Assembly: GCF_014305095.1 (NCBI RefSeq)
Contig: NZ_JACRUI010000003.1
Location: 62,001-126,000, forward strand
DNA from: Flavobacterium kayseriense
Lineage (GTDB): Bacteria; Bacteroidota; Bacteroidia; Flavobacteriales; Flavobacteriaceae
Direction of reading: 5' to 3'
Length of the DNA: 64,000 nt
Part shown: positions 15,310-24,217 of the stretch, piece by piece
Position numbering within the stretch: position 1 is the first letter of the stretch
Layout: each line of letters begins with the position of its first letter
Translations under genes and position numbers: made by a program
Notes under the pieces: generated by a model
What the model saw: only the letters and a program-made list of their open reading frames with translations
What the model was told of the DNA's origin: nothing
The model's database searches: none

Positions 15310-17751
15310 TTAAAACCTTACGGAAAGTCCACCTCCAGCACCAAACCGGTTATCATAGCTACCCATAAGTGAAATATTTCTGGATAGAAAATACTCAGCT
15401 CCTGCACTCCATACCGTTTCCGAACTAAAATCTTTGCCCAAAGGCAGATTGTTTACAATCCCTAAATCTAATTGATATTCATAGTAGCCAAAAACTGATA
15501 GTTTAGGAAATATCATTATACTTCTACCCAAAGAGACTCTTGATCTTAAATCACTATCGACACGAACATCAAGATTGAATAAATAAGGTGTTAAATAACG
15601 TATCCCAACCACTGCAGTAGTTTTAAACTGATCTAAACTTTTACGGGTTTCATTTTCAATATTAACACCTCCAAAAACACGGAAGTAATCGTGTAGGTAA
15701 CGCTCATACGTTATTTCACTTTCCAGATTTTTATTCCAACCATATTCAAAAGATGCATTAAATTGATTTCTCAAATTGGATGCCATAAAATTAATTGCTG
15801 TATTGTGCGAAGCAGCATCTATTAATCCCCAAGAATACCACCTATCTGTTTCTGCTACTGCAATAGATGCAGGGTAGCCTTTCATACGAATATCTCTAGG
15901 TGTGTCATAACTTATAACGCGTGCCATTCCTCCCATTAAATGATACAATATGTGACAATGGAAAAACCAGTCTCCAGCCTCATCACCATCATTACCATAA
16001 AATTCTATAGTAACTTTTTGCATTGGCGGCACATTCACCGTATGTTTTAATGGAGAGTAATCTCCATTTTCATTGATAACTCTAAAAAAATGACCATGTA
16101 AATGCATCGGGTGGTGCATCATGGTAAGATTATTAAACGTAATTCTAGTAACTTCTTTATTACTAATTTTAATTTTATCCGCTTCTGAAAGTGGCACACC
16201 ATTCATACTCCAAATATAGCGACTCATATTACCTGTAAGATTCAACAATATTTCTTTTACAGGAACATTTTTATCATAGTTTGTTTTCTTTGGTGACTTC
16301 AAATAATCGTAATTGTATTCAGCGAACAAATCCATTCCTCCCATTTTCATTGGCTCCTTTTTTGGATTCATTTGTATACCTTTCATTTTAGAATGATCCA
16401 TTGGCATAGAATCTTTCGGCATCTCCATTTTCATTCCAGCCATAGTCTTATCTTTCTTCATATCCATGCCTCCCATTTTAGAATCATCCATCTTCATTTC
16501 TTTCCTTTTACCCATTCCCATAGAATCCTTTGGTTTACTCATATCCATTTTAGGCATTTCAGATTGGTTCATCTTCATTTCTCCATCCATTTTCATACCT
16601 TCCATTTTACCCATCTTCATGCCATATTCCTCTTTCATTTTATAGCGCTCATCCTTTTTTGGACGATATTTTATTGCATGTGCCCCCATTTTCATATCCA
16701 TCTTTGCTATTTTTTTCATCATCTCAATTTTATCTGGCTTCGGAATATCTTCTGCTTTTAAAACCTTTCCAGTACCCAAAAATGCTGATGCTGTACCAGA
16801 ACCATCTTGTGCTGTAATTTTGAATTCAATTTTACCGTCTTTAGGGATGGTTATAATATAATCGTAAGCTTCTGCAATGGCTATAAATGTTTTATTCTTT
16901 TTAACAGGTACTACATCAAGCCCATCCGCTGAAACTAAAAGTGGGTCTCCACCACCAAAAGTCATCCAAAAAGATGTTGATGCACCACCATCAATAATTC
17001 GCAATCTTACTTTTTCGCCAGCTTTAAATTCTGGATACTCAATACTTTCTTCTCCATTAATTAAAAATGAAGGATAGTATACATCGGCGATATCTGCGCC
17101 TTGCATACGTTGTTTCCAAAATTTAAGCTGTGCACCAAAAGCACCTCTGGCAATTACCTTATTAAGTGGCGTAGAAGTTCCTTTTCGTATGCCATACCAT
17201 TCATTTCCTCGTTTTAAATTTCGAAGAACATTAATTGGTTTTTCATTAGTCCAATCAGATAGCATTAATACCAATTCTTTGTCATATTCCAACGTTTTTT
17301 CTTTGGGTTGTATCACAATTGAGCCATAAACACCACTTTGTTCTTGTAGCATGGTATGAGAATGGTACCAATACGTCCCTGATTGTTTAATAGGGAACTC
17401 GTATTTCTGTGTATGTCCTGGTTCAATAGGGGGTGTATTTAAATAAGGCACACCATCGTAAAAGTTAGGCAATAACAAACCATGCCAATGTACAGATGTT
17501 TCCTCGCTCATTTCGTTTTTAACGTAAATTACAGCATATTCCCCCTCTGTAAATTCTAAAGTGGGTCCAGGAATTGTACCATTAACAGTCATCCCTTTAA
17601 TTTGTTTACCTGCTTTGTTTACCATTTCTTCCTTGATGGTTAAAGTGTATTCGTGTACAGGCAAATTATTAACATTTCCCTCCATGGACTGTCCAAATAT
17701 AGAACACAGTGGTATTATAAATAAGATTATTAAAGATTTTAAGTTTTTCAT
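15310..17751 (-). CDS. multicopper oxidase with Met-rich insert fused to C-terminal CopB-like barrel (second copy)
   Basis: An 813-residue secreted protein. Signal peptide 1-20; cupredoxin domains with HWHG, HSH, HPMHLHGH and HCHILYHLMGGM copper motifs. Between domains 2 and 3 (about 345-475) is a very Met-rich insert made of short GMKMD/KMGGM-type repeats, like the Met-rich segment of PcoA/CopA and CueO that feeds Cu+ to the enzyme. The last 170 residues are a CopB-like outer-membrane segment (NFMASNLRNQFNASFEYGWN... to GGGLSVRF). It lacks the N-terminal heavy-metal-binding module of the copy at 5821-8412. The His-rich plus-strand frame at 16372-16761 is the antisense of the Met repeats. Confidence 0.88.
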   Translation of the reverse strand: MKNLKSLIILFIIPLCSIFGQSMEGNVNNLPVHEYTLTIKEEMVNKAGKQIKGMTVNGTIPGPTLEFTEGEYAVIYVKNEMSEETSVHWHGLLLPNFYDGVPYLNTPPIEPGHTQKYEFPIKQSGTYWYHSHTMLQEQSGVYGSIVIQPKEKTLEYDKELVLMLSDWTNEKPINVLRNLKRGNEWYGIRKGTSTPLNKVIARGAFGAQLKFWKQRMQGADIADVYYPSFLINGEESIEYPEFKAGEKVRLRIIDGGASTSFWMTFGGGDPLLVSADGLDVVPVKKNKTFIAIAEAYDYIITIPKDGKIEFKITAQDGSGTASAFLGTGKVLKAEDIPKPDKIEMMKKIAKMDMKMGAHAIKYRPKKDERYKMKEEYGMKMGKMEGMKMDGEMKMNQSEMPKMDMSKPKDSMGMGKRKEMKMDDSKMGGMDMKKDKTMAGMKMEMPKDSMPMDHSKMKGIQMNPKKEPMKMGGMDLFAEYNYDYLKSPKKTNYDKNVPVKEILLNLTGNMSRYIWSMNGVPLSEADKIKISNKEVTRITFNNLTMMHHPMHLHGHFFRVINENGDYSPLKHTVNVPPMQKVTIEFYGNDGDEAGDWFFHCHILYHLMGGMARVISYDTPRDIRMKGYPASIAVAETDRWYSWGLIDAASHNTAINFMASNLRNQFNASFEYGWNKNLESEITYERYLHDYFRVFGGVNIENETRKSLDQFKTTAVVGIRYLTPYLFNLDVRVDSDLRSRVSLGRSIMIFPKLSVFGYYEYQLDLGIVNNLPLGKDFSSETVWSAGAEYFLSRNISLMGSYDNRFGAGGGLSVRF

Positions 17752-17831
17752 TTTTCTGTTTTCATTTTTCTGTTTTTTATAGTTATTATTTAGGAAGTTT
17801 GCATTAATTTTGATCTATTTTACAACTGCAC

Positions 17832-18254
17832 TTAGTGTAGTTTTATATATTTCAAATAATTTTCTTGGGATTCAAAATAAGCTACATCTCCTTCTGCTTT
17901 CATTACCACAATATAAGCTTCAGTTTTGTCTACTGGTTTTTTACTAAAAGGATCTATTCCTATTCTGGCAGTTTCATCGTTGGTTAATTTACCTACACAC
18001 ATTTCGCAGCAACCATAATACGTTTTACCGTTTACAGGTACTGGTATTTGAGTCTTTCCCATATAGGCATCGTTTACCATGCAGACTAGTTCATTAGGAA
18101 CATGAGAACCAACTTGTTCATTTTGTGTATTTTCAGTTTTATCCTCTATTGTGTTTTCAATTAAGGATTCACTATTTTCCGCTTTCTTTATTTCGTTTTT
18201 ACAACTAACTATGGTAAAGGTTGTAAGTGCTATAATAATTGTTTTTCTTATCAT
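17832..18254 (-). CDS. lipoprotein with TRASH/YHS-like metal-binding domain (MlpB-like)
   Basis: A 140-residue lipoprotein (lipobox TIVSC, Cys18). After an acidic linker comes LVCMVNDAYMGKTQIPVPVN then GKTYYGCCEMCVGKL, a Cys-rich module of the TRASH/YHS type: Cys-x-Val...Tyr-Tyr-Gly-Cys-Cys-x2-Cys. Such domains bind Cu or Zn. The remaining C-terminal part (VDKTEAYIVVMKAEGDVAYF) is small and soluble. It lies between the multicopper oxidase and the CopA ATPase. Function as a periplasmic metal binder is inferred from the Cys pattern. Confidence 0.75.
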   Translation of the reverse strand: MIRKTIIIALTTFTIVSCKNEIKKAENSESLIENTIEDKTENTQNEQVGSHVPNELVCMVNDAYMGKTQIPVPVNGKTYYGCCEMCVGKLTNDETARIGIDPFSKKPVDKTEAYIVVMKAEGDVAYFESQENYLKYIKLH

Positions 18255-18335
18255 AATTCCTCTTTTTATGGTGTTGGATTATTCTGTTTATTTGTTTTTA
18301 TCGTTATTCATAATGTTGTTATAGTCCTTTATTAT

Positions 18336-18446
18336 TTAATTAACTTGTTTTTTATTCCTCTTCGATGGTTTTGATGTACATAAATAAAACTTGATATGTT
18401 CATCATTAAGGGTGTCTGCAGTCATTAGTAATGGATCTAATTTCAT
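18336..18446 (-). CDS. 36-codon ORF of uncertain status
   Basis: ATG at 18446 to TAA at 18336 encodes MKLDPLLMTADTLNDEHIKF then YLCTSKPSKRNKKQVN. It lies downstream of copA on the same strand. Composition is not metal-binding. Could be a small gene or the end of a truncated one; I do not recognise it. Confidence 0.25.
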   Translation of the reverse strand: MKLDPLLMTADTLNDEHIKFYLCTSKPSKRNKKQVN

Positions 18447-18486
18447 CTTGTGGATTAAATTTACTATTATTGTTTGATTACTGCTT

Positions 18487-21024
18487 TTATAATTTCAAAC
18501 TTCTTAATCTTAGTGCATTTACTATTACAGAAACTGAACTAAAACTCATTGCTAAAGCTGCTATCATTGGCGATAGTAAAACCCCAAAAAATGGATACAA
18601 AACTCCTGCCGCAATTGGAACTCCTAAAACATTGTAGAAAAAGGCAAAAAACAAATTTTGTTTAATGTTACTCATTACTGCGTGGCTCAATTTTTTGGCT
18701 TTCACAATACCTTGTAAATCGCCTTTTACTAAAGTTATTTTAGCACTTTCTATCGCCACGTCAGTTCCGGTACCCATGGCAATTCCGATGTCTGACTGTG
18801 CTAATGCAGGGGCATCGTTGATGCCGTCTCCTGCCATCGCGACAATTTTTCCGAGGGATTGGAGGCGCTTAATTTCATTTAGTTTGTCTTCGGGGAGGGC
18901 TCCTGCGATGAATGAACTAAGATCGAGTTCGGCAGCGACGGCTTTTGCGGTGTTTTCATTGTCGCCCGTTATCATTATTACTTCAACACCCTGACGCATC
19001 AGTTCTTTTATTGCTTCTTTGCTTGTTTCTTTTATCTTGTCTGTAATGGTTACAAAACCCAAAGCAACCCCATCGATGGAAATATAAGAAACTGTTTTTC
19101 CTAGTTTTTGTTCGGCTACAATTTTATTTTCCAATTCATCAGAAACTGTGGCGTTCACTTGTTCCATTAGTTTTTTATTTCCGAGGGCCACTTTTTTATT
19201 GGTTACCGTCCCAATAACTCCTTTTCCAGCAATGGCTTCAAAATCGTTGACTTCGATTAATGAAATATTTTTTGCTTTTGCAAAATTGACTACGGCTTGC
19301 GCCAATGGGTGTTCGCTGTACTGATTTAAAGAAGCGATATTTTGCAATAGCCCATTTTCGTCATTTTGTAAGGAGAACACTTTTTCGACAGAAGGTTTTC
19401 CTTCGGTAATGGTACCTGTTTTATCAGTTATCAGAACATTTACCTTGTTCATATTCTCTAATGCTTCAGCATTTTTTATCAAAACACCTGATAGTGCTCC
19501 TTTACCTACGCCGACCATTACCGACATTGGTGTGGCTAATCCCAAAGCACAAGGACAGGCAATTATTAATACTGCAATGGCATTGATAAAACCATAGACT
19601 AGGGCAGGTTCCGGTCCAAATTTTGCCCAAACAAAAAAGGTTAAGACAGAAACTACAACTACAATCGGTACAAAATATTTTGCAATGCTATCCGCGAGTT
19701 TTTGAATGGGTGCTTTGGATCGGCTCGCATCATTTACCATCTTAACAATTTGCGAAAGCAAGGTTTCCGAACCAACTTTCTCGGCAATCATAACAAAGGA
19801 TTTATTTCCGTTTATGGTTCCCGCTATAACTGAATCATCAATCTTTTTATCAACAGGAATAGGCTCTCCTGAAATCATAGATTCATCTATAGTACTTTCT
19901 CCATCAGTAATTTTTCCATCTACTGGAATTTTATCTCCCGGTTTTACTCGTAATAAATCTCCTTTTTTGATGTCGTGAATCGAGATTACTTTGTCCCCTC
20001 CTTCGATAACCAAAGTCGCTTCGGTGGGCGCTAATTTCAATAATTCTTTTATGGCACCGCTAGTTTGACTGTGTGCTCTTGCTTCTAATAATTGGCCTAA
20101 CAAAACCAAGGTTAATATGACCGTTGTTGCTTCAAAATAAAGTAACACTGTGCCGCTTTCGGTTTTAAATTCATTTGGAAAAATATCAGGAAAAAACATG
20201 CCAACCAAACTAAACAAGAAAGCTACTCCAGTACCAATTCCTATCAGCGTAAACATGTTGAGATTCCAGGTAACAATTGACTTCCAAGCGCGAACAAAGA
20301 ACATCCAACACGCATAAAAAACCACGGGAAGCGTCAAAATCAATTGTACCCAATTCCAGTATGAAATGCCCATTATCTTTTCTAACGGATTATTTGACAT
20401 CATTTCTATAGTAGCTATTGCGAAAACAGGAATTGTAAAGGCTGTTGCTACTTTCATTTTCTTAAGCAAATCATTGTAAACCTTTTTGTCTTCACTATCT
20501 GTAGGTTCCATTGGTACTAAATCCATTCCGCAAATAGGGCAGGAGCCAGGTTCTTCTTTGATTACCTCCGGGTGCATCGGACAGGTGTATAATTTTTTAA
20601 CCGCACTTAATTCATGAACTTTTTCTAAATTCATTCCGCATACTGGACAACTCCCGGGCTTATCGTAAACCTTGTCTCCTTCACAATGCATCGGACAATA
20701 GTATTTGCCTTGAGCATTACTTAGTGAAGGTATTGTATCCATGTTATCACTAGTTTTAGTACTGCAACACGATTTTGTTATTGGCTCATTGACAGTTTTG
20801 TGAGTTGTATCGTTAGCGCTACTCATTTCTATAGTGTACTTTCCAACGGTTGTTAATGCCTCTTGAAATTGATCCAGTGGAATGTGTTTTTCCATTGTTA
20901 TAGTTGCAATTGGAGGATTCAAAGTAACCGTTGCTTGAATTCCATCGATGGCATTCAATGTTTTTTCCACTTTAGAACGACAGCTATCGCAAGTCATTCC
21001 GGTAATTTTATAGGTATGTATCAT
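18487..21024 (-). CDS. copA: Cu+-exporting P1B-1-type ATPase
   Basis: An 845-residue inner-membrane ATPase. N-terminal HMA domain (GMTCDSCRSKVEKTL, about 9-23), a KSCCSTK Cys cluster, two heavy-metal-binding modules (YYCPMHCEGDKVYDKPGSCP and YTCPMHPEVIKEEPGSCPIC, about 107-170), then the pump: CPC ion motif (IACPCALGLATP), DKTGT phosphorylation site, SEHPLAQ, GDGINDAPAL. The seventh helix has FFAFFYNVLG and the eighth MSFSSVSV, the marks of Cu+/Ag+ specificity. It exports Cu+ from cytosol to periplasm, where the oxidases and Cus system act. The start codon overlaps the stop of the upstream NTPase gene (ATGA). Confidence 0.95.
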   Translation of the reverse strand: MIHTYKITGMTCDSCRSKVEKTLNAIDGIQATVTLNPPIATITMEKHIPLDQFQEALTTVGKYTIEMSSANDTTHKTVNEPITKSCCSTKTSDNMDTIPSLSNAQGKYYCPMHCEGDKVYDKPGSCPVCGMNLEKVHELSAVKKLYTCPMHPEVIKEEPGSCPICGMDLVPMEPTDSEDKKVYNDLLKKMKVATAFTIPVFAIATIEMMSNNPLEKIMGISYWNWVQLILTLPVVFYACWMFFVRAWKSIVTWNLNMFTLIGIGTGVAFLFSLVGMFFPDIFPNEFKTESGTVLLYFEATTVILTLVLLGQLLEARAHSQTSGAIKELLKLAPTEATLVIEGGDKVISIHDIKKGDLLRVKPGDKIPVDGKITDGESTIDESMISGEPIPVDKKIDDSVIAGTINGNKSFVMIAEKVGSETLLSQIVKMVNDASRSKAPIQKLADSIAKYFVPIVVVVSVLTFFVWAKFGPEPALVYGFINAIAVLIIACPCALGLATPMSVMVGVGKGALSGVLIKNAEALENMNKVNVLITDKTGTITEGKPSVEKVFSLQNDENGLLQNIASLNQYSEHPLAQAVVNFAKAKNISLIEVNDFEAIAGKGVIGTVTNKKVALGNKKLMEQVNATVSDELENKIVAEQKLGKTVSYISIDGVALGFVTITDKIKETSKEAIKELMRQGVEVIMITGDNENTAKAVAAELDLSSFIAGALPEDKLNEIKRLQSLGKIVAMAGDGINDAPALAQSDIGIAMGTGTDVAIESAKITLVKGDLQGIVKAKKLSHAVMSNIKQNLFFAFFYNVLGVPIAAGVLYPFFGVLLSPMIAALAMSFSSVSVIVNALRLRSLKL

Positions 21025-21599
21025 ATGTTTTTTAAAATAAAATTTACTCTTTCATTTGGTGTTAATAATGGAACAAAAATGACTGGAAAACTTAATGAAT
21101 TGTAAACCTCGAAAATTAATCTATGAATGGTTTTTTGTGCTTCTTCGTCTTCTGTTCTTGCATAGTCTTTTGTAAAAGGTAATCGGTCTAAAATAAAAAT
21201 CTTTTTATAAGACACCCTCTTAATGGCATTAAGTAATTTTTCGTCATAATCAAGATTTAAAAACTGATAATAGGCCATCGCATCAGGAATAGCCCTGTCA
21301 AGAAAAACAGTTTCAATAGGTGATAATTCCGCTTCTTGTTCAATTTGCATATCTAGCACAGCTAATTGAAATTGTCTTTTATTTTCTCTTATTTCTTCTA
21401 GACTTTTACCTTCTTCCCTCATGCTATCAATGTAATGTCTGGCGTGTTCAATAGTTGTTTTGTAGCCCCTTTTCGATAACATATCAATTACTGTTGTTTT
21501 ACCTGTACTAGGTCCACCTGTAATAACATACCAATTGGTATCTACTTTTTGATTGTCCATTTTCATCACTTTTAAAATTGCAAGTAGAACATAATTCAT
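21021..21599 (-). CDS. P-loop NTPase, NadR/AAA_28-like, coupled to copA
   Basis: A 192-residue cytoplasmic protein. Walker A is GGPSTGKTT (about 28-36); a kinase-type fold follows with RGYKTTIEHARHYI, FLDRAIPDAMAYY and DRLPFTKDYARTEDEEAQ. This matches small AAA_28 (NadR C-terminal-like) ATPases often found beside copper ATPase genes in Bacteroidota. Substrate unknown. Its TGA stop overlaps the copA ATG, so the two are co-translated. An internal Met at residue 12 or 14 could be the true start, since the first residues (MNYVLLAILKV) look untypical. Confidence 0.8.
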   Translation of the reverse strand: MNYVLLAILKVMKMDNQKVDTNWYVITGGPSTGKTTVIDMLSKRGYKTTIEHARHYIDSMREEGKSLEEIRENKRQFQLAVLDMQIEQEAELSPIETVFLDRAIPDAMAYYQFLNLDYDEKLLNAIKRVSYKKIFILDRLPFTKDYARTEDEEAQKTIHRLIFEVYNSLSFPVIFVPLLTPNERVNFILKNI

Positions 21600-21747
21600 T
21601 CATACTAGTTTCAATTCGTTTTCTATTTATTATGGTTTTCAACCTTTGGCTATGATTTTTGCAAAGCACGCAGATCGAATATAATATTATTTTTGAACAC
21701 GTGCCGTCTCAATAATACTATAGGTATGTGTCATTTCTTTCTAAACA
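21600..21747. other. intergenic spacer between the Cus adaptor genes and copA unit
   Basis: About 150 bp, AT-rich. Probably holds the promoter of the NTPase-copA pair. I see no complete gene and no clear TAnnTTTG box. Confidence 0.4.
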
Positions 21748-22968
21748 CTACATTTTCATTCCCTCCATAGGATCATTTCCTTTTCGGAATTTATATTCGC
21801 TATTTATGGCATACGCTCCAGTGATGACTACTTTTTTAGATGGATCCATTTCTGATTTAATTTCAATCATCCCATTGGTTTCTACTCCTGTTTCCACCAT
21901 TATGCTTTCAAATACTCCTGGTCTTTTTTCAATCCAGATGTAAGAAGCATTTTCTTCCCTGATTACAGCATCAGTAGGTATGAATACTCCTTTTATATTG
22001 GATTGTGTCAATCTTGCAATTGCCTGCATTCCGGGTTTCAACAGCAAGTTTTGATTGGGCACTTCCATTCGAATTAAAAGCAGACGAGTATCTGGATTTA
22101 TTTCAGGATTGATAAAAGAAACTTGCGCATTTATGGTTTTATCAGGAAAATCGGAAAATGTAATTTGGGCTTTTTGTCCTATTTTTAGATTCTTGGCATA
22201 GTTTACGTTTACCTGTGTTTCTAACCAAAGACTGTTTAAATCCGCCAATTTAATGATGGGGGAACCTTCCATTGCATAACTGCCTTCTGTGGTACTTATT
22301 TCCGATATTGTTCCACTGGCAGTGCTATAAAAAATGGTATAAGGAGAAACTTCCTTACTGGTTTTTATACTTTCAATCTGGGCATTGGTTAAACCAAAGA
22401 ACAACAGCTTTTGTTTAGCTGCATTGAGCATATTTCGGGCATTCTTTCCAAAATCGCCAGGCATTGCGAGTTGTTTGTATGCCGTAAAATAATCCTGTTT
22501 AGCAATAGCAATATCTTCGCTATACAATTGATATACGGCTTGGTTTTTAGCCACATAATCACCAACGGTCTTGAAATACAACTTTTCAATTCTTCCCATT
22601 GCTCTTGAAGAAATGGTTTTGATTTTCTCTTGATTAATTGTCAGGACTCCCGTATAATTTTGCTCTAAACTGCTTTGGGTTTCTGAAATAGTTTGGGTAG
22701 TGATATTTCCCAGCTGTATTTGCTGTTTACTCAAACTTATTTCGTTTGCCTCTGTATCATCTTGTTTTATTGGGGTTAACTCCATATGGCAAATAGGGCA
22801 TTTTCCGGGTTTGTCTTCCTTGACTTGTGGATCCATTGAGCAAGTGTAAAATGTTGTTGCTGCACTCTTATTGTGTTTGCTATGGTCTTCTTTTTCTTTA
22901 GTATTACAAGCCACCATTACCATAAATAGTATTGATAGTAAACTTATTTTTTTTATTGTCTTCATCAT
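21748..22968 (-). CDS. cusB: CusB-type RND periplasmic adaptor with N-terminal heavy-metal-binding module (second adaptor)
   Basis: A 406-residue lipoprotein-like adaptor (signal to MVMVACN). A metal-binding module (YTCSMDPQVKEDKPGKCPIC, about 42-65) precedes the membrane-fusion fold: barrel-sandwich (YTGVLTINQEKIKTISSRAM, GRIEKLY), long helical hairpin, and beta-barrel (ITFSDFPDKTINAQVSFINP). Adaptors link the CusA pump to the CusC/TolC channel and hand Cu+/Ag+ to the pump. It overlaps the stop of the other adaptor by one base (TAATG), so the two are coupled. Ends DPMEGMKM, another Met motif. Confidence 0.9.
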   Translation of the reverse strand: MMKTIKKISLLSILFMVMVACNTKEKEDHSKHNKSAATTFYTCSMDPQVKEDKPGKCPICHMELTPIKQDDTEANEISLSKQQIQLGNITTQTISETQSSLEQNYTGVLTINQEKIKTISSRAMGRIEKLYFKTVGDYVAKNQAVYQLYSEDIAIAKQDYFTAYKQLAMPGDFGKNARNMLNAAKQKLLFFGLTNAQIESIKTSKEVSPYTIFYSTASGTISEISTTEGSYAMEGSPIIKLADLNSLWLETQVNVNYAKNLKIGQKAQITFSDFPDKTINAQVSFINPEINPDTRLLLIRMEVPNQNLLLKPGMQAIARLTQSNIKGVFIPTDAVIREENASYIWIEKRPGVFESIMVETGVETNGMIEIKSEMDPSKKVVITGAYAINSEYKFRKGNDPMEGMKM

Positions 22969-24215
22969 TATTCGGTTTTAATAAAGCTTTCGCTGTCAAT
23001 TAAATATTGTGCGTTTTTGGCAATGGTGTCTTTTACTGAAATACCTTCCATAATTTGGATAAAATCATCTATTTCAATTCCTGTTTTTATGGACGATGCC
23101 TTAAAGCCATTCTCCATTTTTAAGAAAACTATTTTCTTGTTTCCAATACTTACCATTGCCTGTTTTTGAATCCAAATTCCTTTTACGGCATTTGTTTTCA
23201 CTGCGCCTTGCAATCGCAAACCAACTGGTAATTTCAATTTATTGTTATTTAAATAAACTCGAATTCTATTGGTTTTATCAGCTGCGTTTAATTGTGTTTC
23301 GACAAAATTTATTTTTGCATCCATAAATTCATCTTTGTCAAGTTCGGAAGTAATTCTGATGGATTGATTGGCTTTGATTAGACTATTGTATCCTTGGATA
23401 ACATTGAATATTCCCCATACTTTATCCGTATTTAATAGTTTAAAAATGACTTCTCCCTTTTTTATATAACTCCCTTCTTTAACATTCAAAACTTCAGTGT
23501 TGTTATTCGCACTTTGCATCACAGGAATAGTTGTATTATCCATCGTTGCTGTTCCATCAATAATCCCGGAAGCAGGACTATAAATTGTTATTAGCGGGTT
23601 TACTTTTTTGGAATTAGACAGCGCATTTATTTGATTTTGAGTCATTCCATAAAGCAACAATTTTTGTCTGGACGCATCAATAATCGAAGGATTTTCAACA
23701 TCATTAATGACCATATAAATGAAGTTTTGTTGTTCCGTCAGTAATTCAGGGCTGTATAAATCAAATAGTTTTTGTCCTTTATTTACTTTTTGATATTTAT
23801 AATTGACATACATTCGCTCAATTCTTCCGCTCATTCGAGCTGCAATATTTACCGATGAATTGGGATCATACCCCACAATTCCTGGTAGATTTATTTCACT
23901 GCTCAAAGTAGTGTCTATTGCCGTTGTCGTTTGATAATTTCCTACTATAAAATTGTCGGTAGGTTTTATAAGATTGTCGATTGAATTATCTTCAACTGAA
24001 TTATTCTCCGTTATTTTTTTTACTAAAGTCATTCCGCAAATGGGACAATTTCCGGGTTTATCTCTAATGATTTCCGGGTGCATCGAACAAGTGTAAACCT
24101 CGTTTTGATGCTCCATTTCCGAATGATTATCTGATTTTTTGGCAAAGAAATAGATTGCAATTCCGATAATGGAAATTCCAATAAGAGCTAAACCATACTT
24201 TATATACTTGTTCAT
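22968..24215 (-). CDS. cusB: CusB-type RND periplasmic adaptor with N-terminal heavy-metal-binding module (first adaptor)
   Basis: A 415-residue adaptor with an N-terminal membrane anchor (YGLALIGISIIGIAIYFF) instead of a lipobox, the module YTCSMHPEIIRDKPGNCPIC (about 40-62), and the barrel-sandwich/hairpin/beta-barrel order of HlyD-like proteins (GYDPNSSVNIAARMSGRIER, then MYVNYKYQKVNKGQKL). Having two different adaptors for one pump is usual for some Bacteroidota Cus operons. It lies 2 nt after the TolC gene stop. Confidence 0.9.
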   Translation of the reverse strand: MNKYIKYGLALIGISIIGIAIYFFAKKSDNHSEMEHQNEVYTCSMHPEIIRDKPGNCPICGMTLVKKITENNSVEDNSIDNLIKPTDNFIVGNYQTTTAIDTTLSSEINLPGIVGYDPNSSVNIAARMSGRIERMYVNYKYQKVNKGQKLFDLYSPELLTEQQNFIYMVINDVENPSIIDASRQKLLLYGMTQNQINALSNSKKVNPLITIYSPASGIIDGTATMDNTTIPVMQSANNNTEVLNVKEGSYIKKGEVIFKLLNTDKVWGIFNVIQGYNSLIKANQSIRITSELDKDEFMDAKINFVETQLNAADKTNRIRVYLNNNKLKLPVGLRLQGAVKTNAVKGIWIQKQAMVSIGNKKIVFLKMENGFKASSIKTGIEIDDFIQIMEGISVKDTIAKNAQYLIDSESFIKTE

Positions 24216-24217
24216 AA

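Noticed and set aside
16372..16761. Long His-rich plus-strand open frame
   Set aside because: It is the antisense image of the Met-rich insert of the oxidase gene: ATG codons read as CAT (His) on the other strand. The same explains 4827-5105.
18431..18994. Plus-strand open frames opposite copA
   Set aside because: They are shadows of the copA coding sequence without start context or recognisable protein features.
21685..21735. MTHTYSIIETARVQK, looks like the start of an HMA protein (copA begins MIHTYKITGMTC)
   Set aside because: The match is only a few residues and no CxxC follows before a stop; too weak to call a gene fragment.
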